From Pleionea sediminis (GTDB taxonomy: Bacteria > Pseudomonadota > Gammaproteobacteria > Enterobacterales > Kangiellaceae): a stretch of DNA of 64,000 nucleotides. Shown piece after piece: positions 20,842-30,170 of the stretch (its first letter is position 1; every line of letters starts with the position of its first letter). A model generated the notes under the pieces. That model did not search any database. It was given only the letters and a program-made list of their open reading frames with translations, and was not told the DNA's origin. The DNA lies in contig NZ_SUNB01000001.1 in NCBI RefSeq assembly GCF_007570825.1, forward strand, positions 1,612,001-1,676,000. Reading direction: 5' to 3'. The translations under genes and the position numbers were made by a program.

Positions 20842-21294
20842 CTAAATCGCCTTTTCATGATTGAGTAACCATTCTTTTCTTTCCAAACCTCCTGCATAAC
20901 CGGTCAGTTTACCGTTTGAACCGATGACACGATGGCACGGAATAATAATAGATATCGGATTTTTTCCATTCGCTGCGCCGACAGCGCGTACTGCTTTAGG
21001 CCGATTAATCGTGTTGGCAAGCGTTTGATAACTTATTGTTTTGCCATATTTAACTTGTCTTAAATTTTTCCATACTTGCTGTTGAAAACAGGTTCCATCC
21101 GTATTTAATTCAATCGAAAAATCTTTCCGTTTACCCAAAAAATACTCGGAAAGTTGCTTTTTTGTTTGTTGTAGTAATGAATTAATGTTTGTGTTCTGAC
21201 GTTCTTCAGAAAAATACAGTCCAGTAAGTCCATTCGTATTTGCCGTAAGTTCGATGGTACCGATAGGACTTTCGTAATAATCGATAAATATCAT
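20842..21294 (-). CDS. ogt: Methylated-DNA--[protein]-cysteine S-methyltransferase
   Basis: This suicide repair protein removes alkyl groups from O6-alkylguanine. The acceptor cysteine is in IIPCHRVIG, followed by LTGYAGGLERKEWLL. The preceding AVGAANGKNPIS block is also typical. At 150 residues it has a short N-terminal domain. Its ATG comes directly after the stop of the Ada-AlkA gene (TAA then ATG), so the two are coupled and together cover O- and N-alkylation damage. Confidence 0.95.
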   Translation of the reverse strand: MIFIDYYESPIGTIELTANTNGLTGLYFSEERQNTNINSLLQQTKKQLSEYFLGKRKDFSIELNTDGTCFQQQVWKNLRQVKYGKTISYQTLANTINRPKAVRAVGAANGKNPISIIIPCHRVIGSNGKLTGYAGGLERKEWLLNHEKAI

Positions 21295-22695
21295 TTAAAG
21301 CATGCTCCATACTTGAAATGTTAAATAGCTGCGCCAAGGTTTTGCGGCTTCGGCATTCAGAATTATATTGTGGTTTTTAAGCGCATTTTTAATGCCCAGG
21401 TCCGATCCTAACCAAACATCCGTATCAGCCAAACCACGCATGCGAATGTAATCCACTGTCCAAGGACCAATACCTTTAATGGATAATAGATTCTCTACCT
21501 TTCTATCGTCACTTTTCACATACCAGTCAGCAAAACTCTTTAATGTTTCTCTTCTGGCTTGAGGCATTTTAAGAAAGTCCAAAGAGCTGCTTTTGATTTG
21601 CATTGCCGTTGGAAAAAGCTTTTTGTTTTCCTGGTAATCTTGACCCAGCTCTGTCACTAGTCGAGTTACCAAGTTTTGAGCCGCTTTAACGGAAACTTGT
21701 TGACCTAAAATAGCGCGAATTCCGGCCTCGAAAAAACTGGCCGTTTGAGGAATTTTTATTCCTGTTTTATAAGAACCTTTGGGAAAAAGAGGGCTTAGTT
21801 GTTGATCAATGGCTGAGGCGTTGGAATTAAGATCTAATATTCTTTGAATTAATTTAACCGCGCCGTTTAATTTTGAAGGATCTTCCAGTTGAATGGCAAT
21901 ATCGAGCTTACTTTTATCTTTTACTGGAGAGACAAAAAAGTCTCCATGTATATCGCCCAGAAAAAATGTTCGTCCGTAACCCTCACGATTGAACTCGCTA
22001 TCATGGAACCACTCAAGATGATTAATTTGCCGCGTTGATAAAAAGGAAAGCAAACCCTCCCAGTCATAAGGTGGTCGGTACGATAGCGTTAAGTGAATTC
22101 TATTATCTTCGAGTTTGGTTTTTGACTTTGTACTTTTCCGTATATCCGATGGACGTACTTTCAACATTTTCTTAAAGCAGTCATTAAAGCGTCGAACACT
22201 GTTGAAGCCACTTGCTATGGCAATGTCTGAAATTGGCAATCGGGATTGATGCAGCAACTGCTTCGCAAACATGCACTGCTGGTATTGAGCATAGTGAATA
22301 GGCGAAACACCTAAATAACGATGAAACAATTTGCGTAAATACCGATCGGTAATACCGAGTTTGTCAGATAGTTTATCGATCGAATGCTCCGTTAGAAATC
22401 CTTCATCAATGAGTTTTACTGCTCGATTAAAACTGGTTTCAACACCTTGCCATGGATTAGAGCCTGGTGCGCTATCCGGTCGACATCGCAGACAAGGCCG
22501 AAATCCTTCTCTTGCTGCTTCGATTGCCGTTTTGAAATAACAGACATTCTCCTCTTTGGGTAATTGAGCGGGGCAAATAGGGCGACAGAAAATTCCAGTG
22601 GTTTTCACTGCAATAAAAAACAGCCCGTCAAAACGCGGGTCGCGCGATAATCGTGCGGTTTTGAAGTCAGAACTGGAGAATGTGTGTGTATTCAT
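21295..22695 (-). CDS. Ada-type Zn/AraC regulator fused to AlkA DNA-3-methyladenine glycosylase
   Basis: Three domains are read in order. Residues ~10-80 are the Ada metal-binding domain, with the four-cysteine pattern (GIFCRPICP, then RPCLRCRPDS) whose first cysteine takes methyl groups from phosphotriesters in Ada. Residues ~90-190 are an AraC-type double helix-turn-helix (GFNSVRRFNDCFKKML). The last ~270 residues are AlkA-like, with the HhH-GPD block LLSIKGIGPWTVDYIRMRG and an acidic residue in TDVWLGSDLG. It is thus likely to be both sensor-regulator and base-excision glycosylase. The O6-methyltransferase half of classical Ada is instead the next gene. Confidence 0.92.
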   Translation of the reverse strand: MNTHTFSSSDFKTARLSRDPRFDGLFFIAVKTTGIFCRPICPAQLPKEENVCYFKTAIEAAREGFRPCLRCRPDSAPGSNPWQGVETSFNRAVKLIDEGFLTEHSIDKLSDKLGITDRYLRKLFHRYLGVSPIHYAQYQQCMFAKQLLHQSRLPISDIAIASGFNSVRRFNDCFKKMLKVRPSDIRKSTKSKTKLEDNRIHLTLSYRPPYDWEGLLSFLSTRQINHLEWFHDSEFNREGYGRTFFLGDIHGDFFVSPVKDKSKLDIAIQLEDPSKLNGAVKLIQRILDLNSNASAIDQQLSPLFPKGSYKTGIKIPQTASFFEAGIRAILGQQVSVKAAQNLVTRLVTELGQDYQENKKLFPTAMQIKSSSLDFLKMPQARRETLKSFADWYVKSDDRKVENLLSIKGIGPWTVDYIRMRGLADTDVWLGSDLGIKNALKNHNIILNAEAAKPWRSYLTFQVWSML

Positions 22696-22777
22696 AAAGC
22701 AAGTTTACCCTATCTCGTTAGGATAACTCGCCAGATTCGGAACTAAAATAGTCTTAAGGTTTCAATGCCAGCTGGGC

Positions 22778-24157
22778 TTAATCGGTATCCGCTCGAAACA
22801 GTGGCATTAATACATCTGCAAGGTTATCGACCGGCTTTTGTTTAATTAATAGATCGCATGCTCGATGCAATTCCTTTTGTTCCGACTTTTCAAGCAAGGC
22901 AACTTTCTCTTGAAAATCGGTCGCATTGAAATTTAAAGCTTCACGGTTAGCGTGATTTAATTGAGAGATCTGACGAAACATGTGAACAAACCGGCCAATA
23001 ATTACGTAAGGAAAGTTACGGTTTTTTATGGGACCAACACAGGCTTGATAGCCGCCCAGAGGGAGTCCTTTAACTTTTACATCGATAAGTTTATCAGCAC
23101 CAAACCAGGCACTGCCAGCACCCAGGAGACCACCGCCAATAGCGCCTAACATAAAACTGTGACCTGCAACCGCCAGGTCGATTGCTGCGCCTCCCACGGC
23201 ACCAGCCACCGCGGCGGCGGAAGTCAGCTGCTTTTTATTGAGACCCCAGGCGTACCATTCGTCGCAGTCAAAAAGATCGGGTGGTAAATCGAATTGATCG
23301 AGAGAAAACTGTGTCTGAAAGTGAGCGTAATTGGCGAGCAACTCTTTAATCGCCTTTTCTTCACGCTGCTTCATCCAGTGTTTGTATTGTTTCTCGAGCA
23401 AGGGCCTGACTTGCTTTGCCTGATCGGGCGTCAGTACTTTTTGGCATTGCTGGTACTGGCATAAGTCATCAACCAGGCGCGCTAGAACAATGATACTGTC
23501 ATGACATTGTTGCTCACGCTTTTGCAATAAGTCTTTCACGATCTGCTTTAATTGGTTTGACCATTTGGGGTTTAAATGAGCAAAGGTTTGCAACAGTTCA
23601 ATTTGTTTCTCAAAATCCGCTTTCAAGGGATTAAAAACGCGCACTGATTTAAAATATTGTGTTAAAGCGTTTTCCCATTCGTCAATGCAATCGGAGTTTT
23701 CTATCGGATTAATAAGTGCCATTGAAGGCTGGCCGGTCCAACGCAAGATCTCCATTTCTGCATCATATTCAGGACCATAAGGACGTGAACCATCGACAAC
23801 ATAAAGAATTGCGGCTCCCTCGGTCATTGGTTTTAGCAATTCCACTTCGTCAGGAAAATTTCTTTGGCATTCAGAATTGTTTACAAAGCTAACCACCGTT
23901 TGCGCACGCTCGCTGGTATTTGAGCACTGTTGATTCAACCACTTTAAAACTTTAGTTGGTCGCTGAAATCCTGGCGTGTCGATTAAGTCATAGCAGCCGT
24001 GATCGGTTGTAACTGTATATCGATCGGCTTTTTCGGTGGTGCCACTTCGACTGGAAATACCAATATTGTCGTTGTGAGACAGCGTCGAAACGATGGATGA
24101 TTTACCTTTGTTAGGATGGCCCACAACCGCAAATTGGGCCTTTTGTTCATGACTCAT
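22778..24157 (-). CDS. DUF3482 GTPase
   Basis: The N terminus is an Era/Ras-like GTPase: P-loop GHPNKGKSS (residues 13-21), RSGTTEKADRY as switch I, and DTPGFQRP as the G3 motif. The recognisable NKxD motif is replaced by LINPIENSD. The C-terminal half is the DUF3482 domain, with a glycine/alanine-rich hydrophobic segment (about 315-350) that could insert in a membrane. It overlaps the DUF2868 gene by 11 bases. The pair is widely conserved together in proteobacteria, and its role is unknown. Confidence 0.85.
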   Translation of the reverse strand: MSHEQKAQFAVVGHPNKGKSSIVSTLSHNDNIGISSRSGTTEKADRYTVTTDHGCYDLIDTPGFQRPTKVLKWLNQQCSNTSERAQTVVSFVNNSECQRNFPDEVELLKPMTEGAAILYVVDGSRPYGPEYDAEMEILRWTGQPSMALINPIENSDCIDEWENALTQYFKSVRVFNPLKADFEKQIELLQTFAHLNPKWSNQLKQIVKDLLQKREQQCHDSIIVLARLVDDLCQYQQCQKVLTPDQAKQVRPLLEKQYKHWMKQREEKAIKELLANYAHFQTQFSLDQFDLPPDLFDCDEWYAWGLNKKQLTSAAAVAGAVGGAAIDLAVAGHSFMLGAIGGGLLGAGSAWFGADKLIDVKVKGLPLGGYQACVGPIKNRNFPYVIIGRFVHMFRQISQLNHANREALNFNATDFQEKVALLEKSEQKELHRACDLLIKQKPVDNLADVLMPLFRADTD

Positions 24158-25265
24158 AGTGATTCATCCATTCTTGCGGAAGATAAAGTTGCCATTGGTT
24201 TAATGAGTTAATAAAGCGTTGCCATTCTTCGAGGTGATGTTTTTCGGGTGCATCGATCCTACCTTGCTTAATATCCACTGGAATCAGGTAACCGCGACCT
24301 AATGCCATAAAGTCAAATAGTTCACCCATCGGTGGTTCCCAAGATTTAACCACCAATAACTGATCGTCTTTAAAGGCTTCAGCAAGTTGTTGCTCATTTT
24401 CATTGGCAGATGGACCGGCTTTAATGATTGGTAACTCCGCAGCACCAATGGTCGATAAGAGTTTGTTATCAATTTCAGCCCAATTATTTAGTGTAATGGA
24501 TGAAGGCAAAGCATGAGTAATTGGTGCAAGCGACGGGTGTTGTTGTTTTTGTGGGGTTACCGATGATAACTTTTGACTCAATTGAGTTTCGATGTCATTT
24601 TGTGTTTTGCGTGAAACCCAGAGTTTAGCCAAAGCCAACATGACACCTCGCAATATGAACGAGTAAAGCAGTTGAGTTGCGAGAATAAAAGCCCACCAAT
24701 CGCCGAATACGGACTGATCTTGATAGTTATCCGTTAATCTCGAGTCTTGAGTCATTTGTAGAAGTTCTAATTGTGGTTGAGCTGAAGGCCAAAACGGCCA
24801 GGGAGCTGAGATAACTTCCAAAACTGGCAATATTTGCTCGGCGTTCAGCAAAGTGCTGCGCCAGACGAAATTCATGTCTGTGACAAGTAACAATACAAGA
24901 AAAACCAATACACCTGCTGCTGAATAAGCGAGCGCTGCGGCTTGGCTTTGTAGAAAAAACCAGGACTTATCCAGGTTCATTTGCCGCAATTTGTGCATAT
25001 ATGCTTTTTGAGATTGCGACCAGACGGGTATCTGGGTAACTAACCGCGCAAAATTAAGCCCTTTACCGTGGATTAGGCTAATCACTGAAATGACCGCGCT
25101 GATCAGAGGAATAAAGAGAAATATCAACAGTAAGTACAACAAATTGACACGGCCAGCTTCATCACCACTCAGTACTGCAAAGCTTAAAAAAATGCCAATA
25201 AAAAATCCGATAGCAACGATGGGACGTGATATGTGAGTGGTACTGTCTGGTTGAATCCTGGTCAC
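24147..25265 (-). CDS. DUF2868 membrane protein
   Basis: This 372-residue protein has about four transmembrane helices, near residues 15-35, 42-65, 105-127 and 190-215. A soluble C-terminal part follows. The LNLD/SWFFLQSQAAALAYSAAG segment is typical of DUF2868. The start is a GTG at 25265. It is transcribed before and overlaps the DUF3482 GTPase, so the two probably act together at the inner membrane. Confidence 0.8.
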   Translation of the reverse strand: MTRIQPDSTTHISRPIVAIGFFIGIFLSFAVLSGDEAGRVNLLYLLLIFLFIPLISAVISVISLIHGKGLNFARLVTQIPVWSQSQKAYMHKLRQMNLDKSWFFLQSQAAALAYSAAGVLVFLVLLLVTDMNFVWRSTLLNAEQILPVLEVISAPWPFWPSAQPQLELLQMTQDSRLTDNYQDQSVFGDWWAFILATQLLYSFILRGVMLALAKLWVSRKTQNDIETQLSQKLSSVTPQKQQHPSLAPITHALPSSITLNNWAEIDNKLLSTIGAAELPIIKAGPSANENEQQLAEAFKDDQLLVVKSWEPPMGELFDFMALGRGYLIPVDIKQGRIDAPEKHHLEEWQRFINSLNQWQLYLPQEWMNHYES

Positions 25266-25526
25266 TGGATGCCTTTGTGAATGCTGAAATCAGCGCCTGT
25301 TGATAAAAGTCCTTATTATAGAGGGATTTACCCTAACTAATCGAGTTTTGTGATGCAACTTGAGTTCGCCGCATCTGATTCTATAAAAATTTAACCAAAA
25401 CGGATTACTATCGAATAACAAATGCCATAATTGCTATGAAACGTGAACTCAGTGACTTGTCGCTCTTGAATATATCTGAGATTATTAAGTGAGCGTTGAA
25501 GGACGATAACGAAAAGACTATAAACA

Positions 25527-27317
25527 ATGAGCCACAATCATCAAGGACAACCGCCTGCCGATATTCATCATAACGAAAGTGATGGAGAATCTGGCTCGAC
25601 AACTCAACGAGCTCGCGACAAGCAAGCAAAGTTGACCCAGATCGGACAAATACTCAAATCGACAAATACGCAAAACGGTTTTGCTCAAGCACAACAAGAT
25701 GCTGATCGTGCACTGAAAGCCAATAAAATCATTCTTAATCAGCGCTTTGTTTTAGATTCCAGTATTGGTGCTGGTGGCATGGGATCGGTTTATAAGGCAC
25801 AAGATTTGCGTCGCGTCGAGGCTAGCGACAATAATCCTTATGTTGCCATTAAAGTATTAAGTGGCGACTTCAAAAATCATCCCGATGCTTTTGTTGCTCT
25901 ACAAAGGGAAGCCAGCCGTTCGGCAAAACTATCTCATCCAAATATTGTAACAGTTTACGATTTTGATCGTGATGGTGACACGGTTTTTATGACAATGGAG
26001 TTGCTTCAGGGTGAAGATCTGGATTCTTTGATCAAACGCCACGAAGGAAAAGGTTTACCCAAGAATAAAGCACTCCCAATTATTGCTGACTTTTGTCGCG
26101 CTTTAAGTTTTGCTCATAAAAAAGGTGTCATTCATTGTGACTTAAAGCCGGCGAATATTTTTTTGGATAAAGAAGGCGCTAAAGTACTCGACTTTGGAAT
26201 TGCTCGATTAGCCATTAAAACCAAAGATCATTTCGATGCTGGACGCATAGGAGCTTTCACTCCGGGTTATGCCAGTCTTGAAATGTTTCATAAAGAAACA
26301 CCACAACCATCTGACGATGTGTTCGCTGCGGCAATCATTGCTTATGAGTTGTTGACCGGTCGTCATCCCTACGATGGTCAATCTGCACCGGTTGCACTTG
26401 GATTAAATCGACAACCTGAACCCGTTAAGGGATTAAGTAGTCGTCAGTGGCGAGCATTATCTAATGCATTACAGCTTGAAGCTGCTAACAGAACACCCAG
26501 TATTGATTTATTCTTAAAAGGATTAATTGGTCCATCTAAATTTGCCGGGTTGGTTCCTATTGTTGCAAGCGCCGCCGTTATTGCTGCAGTCGCTGTCGGC
26601 TATGTTATTTATTCCGGTGACTACCAATTAAAAAAGAAAGTTTCTGAGACTTTAAACGCAGCTCAAACATGCTTTCAAAAAAATGACTTTAACTGCACCA
26701 TTGATAACGCCAATGTCATACTAAAAATTGAAAGTAATCACGCTCAAGCTAAAGAGTTACTGGCGAAAGCGAGGGATGCTAAAGCACGCTTTGAATTAGA
26801 GCAACAAATTGATGAGTTACAATCGGTTGCTAAGTTATGTTTATCAAATAATGATTTTTCTTGTGCCAGTAAAGCACTTGATGAAGCACTTGTCTTAACA
26901 CCTGAAAATCAGGAGTTATTAGCATTGCAGCAGAAAGTAAACGATCGCGCTCGTGAGCACTCCGAAAATATCTCGTCACTCTTAATCGGCGCTAAGGAAT
27001 GTTTTGAGAAGAAATATTTTAATTGCACAATTGAAAAAGCCAAACAGGCTTTGGGTGTTGAGGCTGATAATACGGAAGCACAATCTTTATTACAAAGCGC
27101 TAATTATGAAATAAAACAAAAAGACAATGCGTTAGCGAAAGCAAAGTCAATTCTAACCGACGGGCAAGATTGCTTTAAAAAGTATGACTACAGTTGTGCT
27201 ATAGCAAAAGCAGAGTCGGCACTTGCCTTTGTTGAAAATTATGCGCCGGCAATCAAGCTTAAAAAAGATGCCGAGCGAGCCATCGCTAATGCCAAAAAAG
27301 CGATTACTATTGAATAG
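25527..27317 (+). CDS. Membrane Ser/Thr protein kinase with periplasmic cysteine-pair repeats
   Basis: Residues ~1-70 are a polar leader. Kinase motifs follow: glycine loop GAGGMGSVYKA, VAIKVL lysine, DFGIARL, and a catalytic loop HCDLKPANIF. The arginine of the usual HRD is cysteine, which makes it a non-RD kinase. A transmembrane helix (about 343-363) follows. The remaining 230 residues should be periplasmic and contain four TPR-like repeats about 55 residues apart. Each has a Cys-x7-Cys pair: 382/390, 438/446, 492/500 and 549/557. A lipoprotein gene follows after 18 bases. Confidence 0.9.
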   Translation: MSHNHQGQPPADIHHNESDGESGSTTQRARDKQAKLTQIGQILKSTNTQNGFAQAQQDADRALKANKIILNQRFVLDSSIGAGGMGSVYKAQDLRRVEASDNNPYVAIKVLSGDFKNHPDAFVALQREASRSAKLSHPNIVTVYDFDRDGDTVFMTMELLQGEDLDSLIKRHEGKGLPKNKALPIIADFCRALSFAHKKGVIHCDLKPANIFLDKEGAKVLDFGIARLAIKTKDHFDAGRIGAFTPGYASLEMFHKETPQPSDDVFAAAIIAYELLTGRHPYDGQSAPVALGLNRQPEPVKGLSSRQWRALSNALQLEAANRTPSIDLFLKGLIGPSKFAGLVPIVASAAVIAAVAVGYVIYSGDYQLKKKVSETLNAAQTCFQKNDFNCTIDNANVILKIESNHAQAKELLAKARDAKARFELEQQIDELQSVAKLCLSNNDFSCASKALDEALVLTPENQELLALQQKVNDRAREHSENISSLLIGAKECFEKKYFNCTIEKAKQALGVEADNTEAQSLLQSANYEIKQKDNALAKAKSILTDGQDCFKKYDYSCAIAKAESALAFVENYAPAIKLKKDAERAIANAKKAITIE

Positions 27318-27335
27318 ATATATTAGGAGCAACAA

Positions 27336-27947
27336 ATGAGCATCAATTTTAAATATTTTTCTGTCTTGGTTCTATGTATCTTTTTAGTCGTCGGTACAGG
27401 CTGTAAGAAAAAGCATTTAAGAACAGTGGGTGCGCTCATTGTCGCTGGTGTAGCCGCAAAAATTATTTATGATATGGTGATCGATTATCGCTCTGAGCAA
27501 ACTCGAAATGATAAGCAAGTGGTTAACAAATATAAAGAGCAACATAAAGAGCTTCCTAGTAACCCACAGTTATTAAGTTATCAATCCACAATAAAACCAG
27601 GTGCTGTTGTTAACCCTGGTAAAAAAATCTCGGTTCAGTCTTCTCTTGAAGTGGTCCGTGGAAAGAAAAGTAATGAGTTGAATATTCAAGAAAAAATTAC
27701 TATCTATGATAACGAGGACCCTGACAAAGTATTAAAAAGTTTGGTTAAGCAGGTAAATTCAAAAACAAATAAATGTGGTGCTTTTAGTAATGAGTTTACT
27801 TTTACGTTACCTAAAGGAATGCCTCAGGGGGTTTATCCGATTAAAACCGAAGTATTAGTTGATGGTGTGGCTTATGAAACGACTGAAAATCAGATGCAGT
27901 TAGTGGTAAATAGAGAACAACAAAACATGTTAATTGCATTGAACTAA
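27336..27947 (+). CDS. Hypothetical lipoprotein, partner of the kinase
   Basis: A signal of about 22 residues ends in a VGTGC lipobox. The next segment (LRTVGALIVAGVAAKIIYDMVIDY) is hydrophobic, and may lie against or in the membrane. The rest has beta-strand character (TIKPGAVVNPGKKISVQSSL), like an immunoglobulin-type domain. I recognise no family. Its ribosome site (AGGAG) lies in the 18-base gap after the kinase gene, so the two form an operon. Confidence 0.7.
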   Translation: MSINFKYFSVLVLCIFLVVGTGCKKKHLRTVGALIVAGVAAKIIYDMVIDYRSEQTRNDKQVVNKYKEQHKELPSNPQLLSYQSTIKPGAVVNPGKKISVQSSLEVVRGKKSNELNIQEKITIYDNEDPDKVLKSLVKQVNSKTNKCGAFSNEFTFTLPKGMPQGVYPIKTEVLVDGVAYETTENQMQLVVNREQQNMLIALN

Positions 27948-27951
27948 AAAA

Positions 27952-27971
27952 ATCCCGGACATGTCCGGGAT
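27952..27971 (-). terminator. Rho-independent terminator in convergent gap
   Basis: A perfect 20-base palindrome (ATCCCGGACATGTCCGGGAT) is followed on the minus strand by a run of seven T. It should end the transcript of the barrel protein gene at 28046-28564. In the plus direction it lacks a T run, but the stem could still slow read-through from the kinase operon. Confidence 0.75.
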
Positions 27972-28045
27972 AAAAGGGTTGCAGGATAGCAGTTATGAAT
28001 AACCAGAATAAACGAACTTGCAGACTGTAAATACACTAAAAATAT

Positions 28046-28564
28046 TTAAAAATGTAACGAAAATTCTACGCCGGTAAAGACATCCTGATTGTCGTGTAAG
28101 TTATAACCATCGATGTATCGATATCGGCTGAAGACTCTCAAATCAAAATGATCTTGTGATAAACCAAAGCCAGCACCAATAAAATTGTCTACATCGTTGT
28201 GATGTTCATCATAATAGTGATCGTGATGATGATCGTCGTCGAGCCATAGCATCTCTCCAATGTCGATACCAGCTTCCAGGTATAGAGAAACGTCAGAGAA
28301 AAAGCCAATTCTTCCAAAACCTTCCCAAGCGGTGTAATGATCAACGTATCCATCGTAGTCAGTGATTTCGGCGGCACTTAATCCAGTACCGAGTTGATAG
28401 CCAAAGTTAGTGCGTGAATCGGTAAATTGGCTGTAAATATTAAAAGAAGCAATATTGCCAATATCGGCGTGTTCTCTCGATAAAGAAAAACCAACTGTTG
28501 ATTCAGCAAAGCTGGCGGTCGAACACGCGCCGAGTATGAGCAATAAACTTAATTTCTTAAACAT
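28046..28564 (-). CDS. Small outer-membrane beta-barrel protein (YfaZ-like) with His/Asp-rich loop
   Basis: A signal peptide ending in STASFA is followed by alternating amphipathic strands, and the protein ends in VEFSLHF with a terminal phenylalanine, as expected for BAM-assembled barrels. The order of strands resembles YfaZ-type proteins. One loop, about residues 109-128, is strikingly rich in His and Asp (LDDDHHHDHYYDEHH), a plausible metal-binding or pH-sensitive surface. It is monocistronic. Confidence 0.7.
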   Translation of the reverse strand: MFKKLSLLLILGACSTASFAESTVGFSLSREHADIGNIASFNIYSQFTDSRTNFGYQLGTGLSAAEITDYDGYVDHYTAWEGFGRIGFFSDVSLYLEAGIDIGEMLWLDDDHHHDHYYDEHHNDVDNFIGAGFGLSQDHFDLRVFSRYRYIDGYNLHDNQDVFTGVEFSLHF

Positions 28565-28719
28565 GACGTTCTCTCCTTAATGATGAGTCCATTTTAGGAG
28601 AGTTATCCTGAATTCAATCTGAATAGAAAATCTTTTTTAATATTTAATAGCTGACTTATAAACGCCTGGGTGCCGATCTCTCGATCGGCACCGCATAAGA
28701 GCCAAGATAGGAATGATGA

Positions 28720-29565
28720 TTACTGCGTGAGAACGCCATTTCGATAATCGCTGATGGCTTGCTCAATTTCCTCTCGGGTGTTCATTACAAACGGCCCCCA
28801 ATTGGCTATGGGTTCTTGTAACGGTTTTCCGGCTAAAACTAACGCTTTTAAGCCATGATCACCCGCGTTTAATGTGAGTTCCTCACCAGAATCAGAAACA
28901 CCCATTTGCTGCTGTTTAACTATCTTTTCATTCACTCGAGCTTCACCTTCGTAGACATATAGCAGTAACTTATGTGTATCGGCAATGGGAAGGGTAAGCG
29001 ATGTATTGGGTTTTAGTCGCACATCCAAATACACGGGCGCGGTGCTAATGCCATTTACCGCACCTACAACCGTTTGCCCGTTAAGCACCAGGTTGCCGGC
29101 AACTACTTTAACCCAGTAGTCTTCGGTTTCTATAACGGGAATATTCGCCGCTTTAATGTCTTCATAGTGAGGATCATTCATTTTTTCCTTTGCAGGTAAA
29201 TTGATCCACAGCTGAAATCCGCGCATTCGGCCTTCGACTTGCTGTGGCATTTCCGAGTGAATAATGCCTCTTGCCGCAGTCATCCACTGAACGTCACCTG
29301 ATTGCAGTAGGCCTTTGTTTCCCATGTGGTCTTCGTGCAGCATGTTGCCTTCGAGCATATAAGTGACGGTTTCAAATCCGCGGTGCGGATGCGATGGAAA
29401 ACCGGCGATGTAATCATCGGCATTATCGCTATTAAATTCATCGAGCATTAAAAAAGGATCGAAACCTTGCAGCCCGCCACCACCAATGGTTCGGTTGAGG
29501 CGCACACCGGCACCGTCTGATGCAGGCTTTGCCTGAATAATTTGAGTAATGTCTCGTGTTTTCAT
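28720..29565 (-). CDS. Pirin family protein
   Basis: This bicupin protein has the pirin blocks GFDPFLMLDEF, the metal-binding FPSHPHRGFETVTYMLEG and HEDHMGNKG, and the GVQWMTAARGIIHSEMPQ-like stretch that follows. Family members are iron-binding and some act as quercetinases or regulators; the role here is not evident. It begins eight bases after azoR and shares its operon, which hints at a role with quinones or flavonoid-like compounds. Confidence 0.93.
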   Translation of the reverse strand: MKTRDITQIIQAKPASDGAGVRLNRTIGGGGLQGFDPFLMLDEFNSDNADDYIAGFPSHPHRGFETVTYMLEGNMLHEDHMGNKGLLQSGDVQWMTAARGIIHSEMPQQVEGRMRGFQLWINLPAKEKMNDPHYEDIKAANIPVIETEDYWVKVVAGNLVLNGQTVVGAVNGISTAPVYLDVRLKPNTSLTLPIADTHKLLLYVYEGEARVNEKIVKQQQMGVSDSGEELTLNAGDHGLKALVLAGKPLQEPIANWGPFVMNTREEIEQAISDYRNGVLTQ

Positions 29566-29573
29566 AATTTCAC

Positions 29574-30170
29574 CTAAGCGACTTGTTGAATGTGATGTTC
29601 GGCACTTTCAATGGCTTGCTGTTTGAGTTCGTCACCCATATTAAGACCTTCAGCATAGATAAACTCAATGTCTTCAATGCCAATAAAATTTAAAAAGGTT
29701 TTTATAAACGGCGCCTGACTGTCTGTTGGCGTGTCTTTATATTGCCCACCACGGGTTGCGACTATGTAGGCTTTTTTACCCTTTAATAAACCCTCTGGTC
29801 CATTTTCGGTATAACGAAATGTCACACCCGCTCGAGCAACAAAATCAAACCAGGCTTTCAGCATCGATGGAACACTAAAATTGTACATGGGCATACCAAT
29901 TACCAGTGTGTCGGCCCATTGGATGTCGGCAATTTGTTGGTCGGCGTAGTTTGCTTTTTCCTTCTCCTCATCCGTTCGTTTCGCTTCTTCTTTCATTAAC
30001 GCGTTTAAAAATAAACCATCGAAATGAGGAACCGGCTCATTGGCAAAATGTTTTGATCGGACTTCTGCGTCTGACTTACGACTTTTTATGGTGTCAATCA
30101 AGCGACGCGTTAATTGGCTCGACACGCCATTTTCGGCAAAAATACTGGATTCAATGTGTAGTATATTCAT
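29574..30170 (-). CDS. azoR: FMN-dependent NADH:quinone oxidoreductase / azoreductase AzoR
   Basis: This flavodoxin-like enzyme has the phosphate-binding ESSIFAENGVSSQLT loop and the FMN contacts in MPMYNFSVPSMLKAWFD and ATRGGQY. The family reduces quinones and azo dyes with NADH. Length (198) is standard. It is transcribed divergently from a LysR regulator 158 bases away, the usual arrangement for a LysR-controlled quinone-response gene. Confidence 0.93.
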   Translation of the reverse strand: MNILHIESSIFAENGVSSQLTRRLIDTIKSRKSDAEVRSKHFANEPVPHFDGLFLNALMKEEAKRTDEEKEKANYADQQIADIQWADTLVIGMPMYNFSVPSMLKAWFDFVARAGVTFRYTENGPEGLLKGKKAYIVATRGGQYKDTPTDSQAPFIKTFLNFIGIEDIEFIYAEGLNMGDELKQQAIESAEHHIQQVA

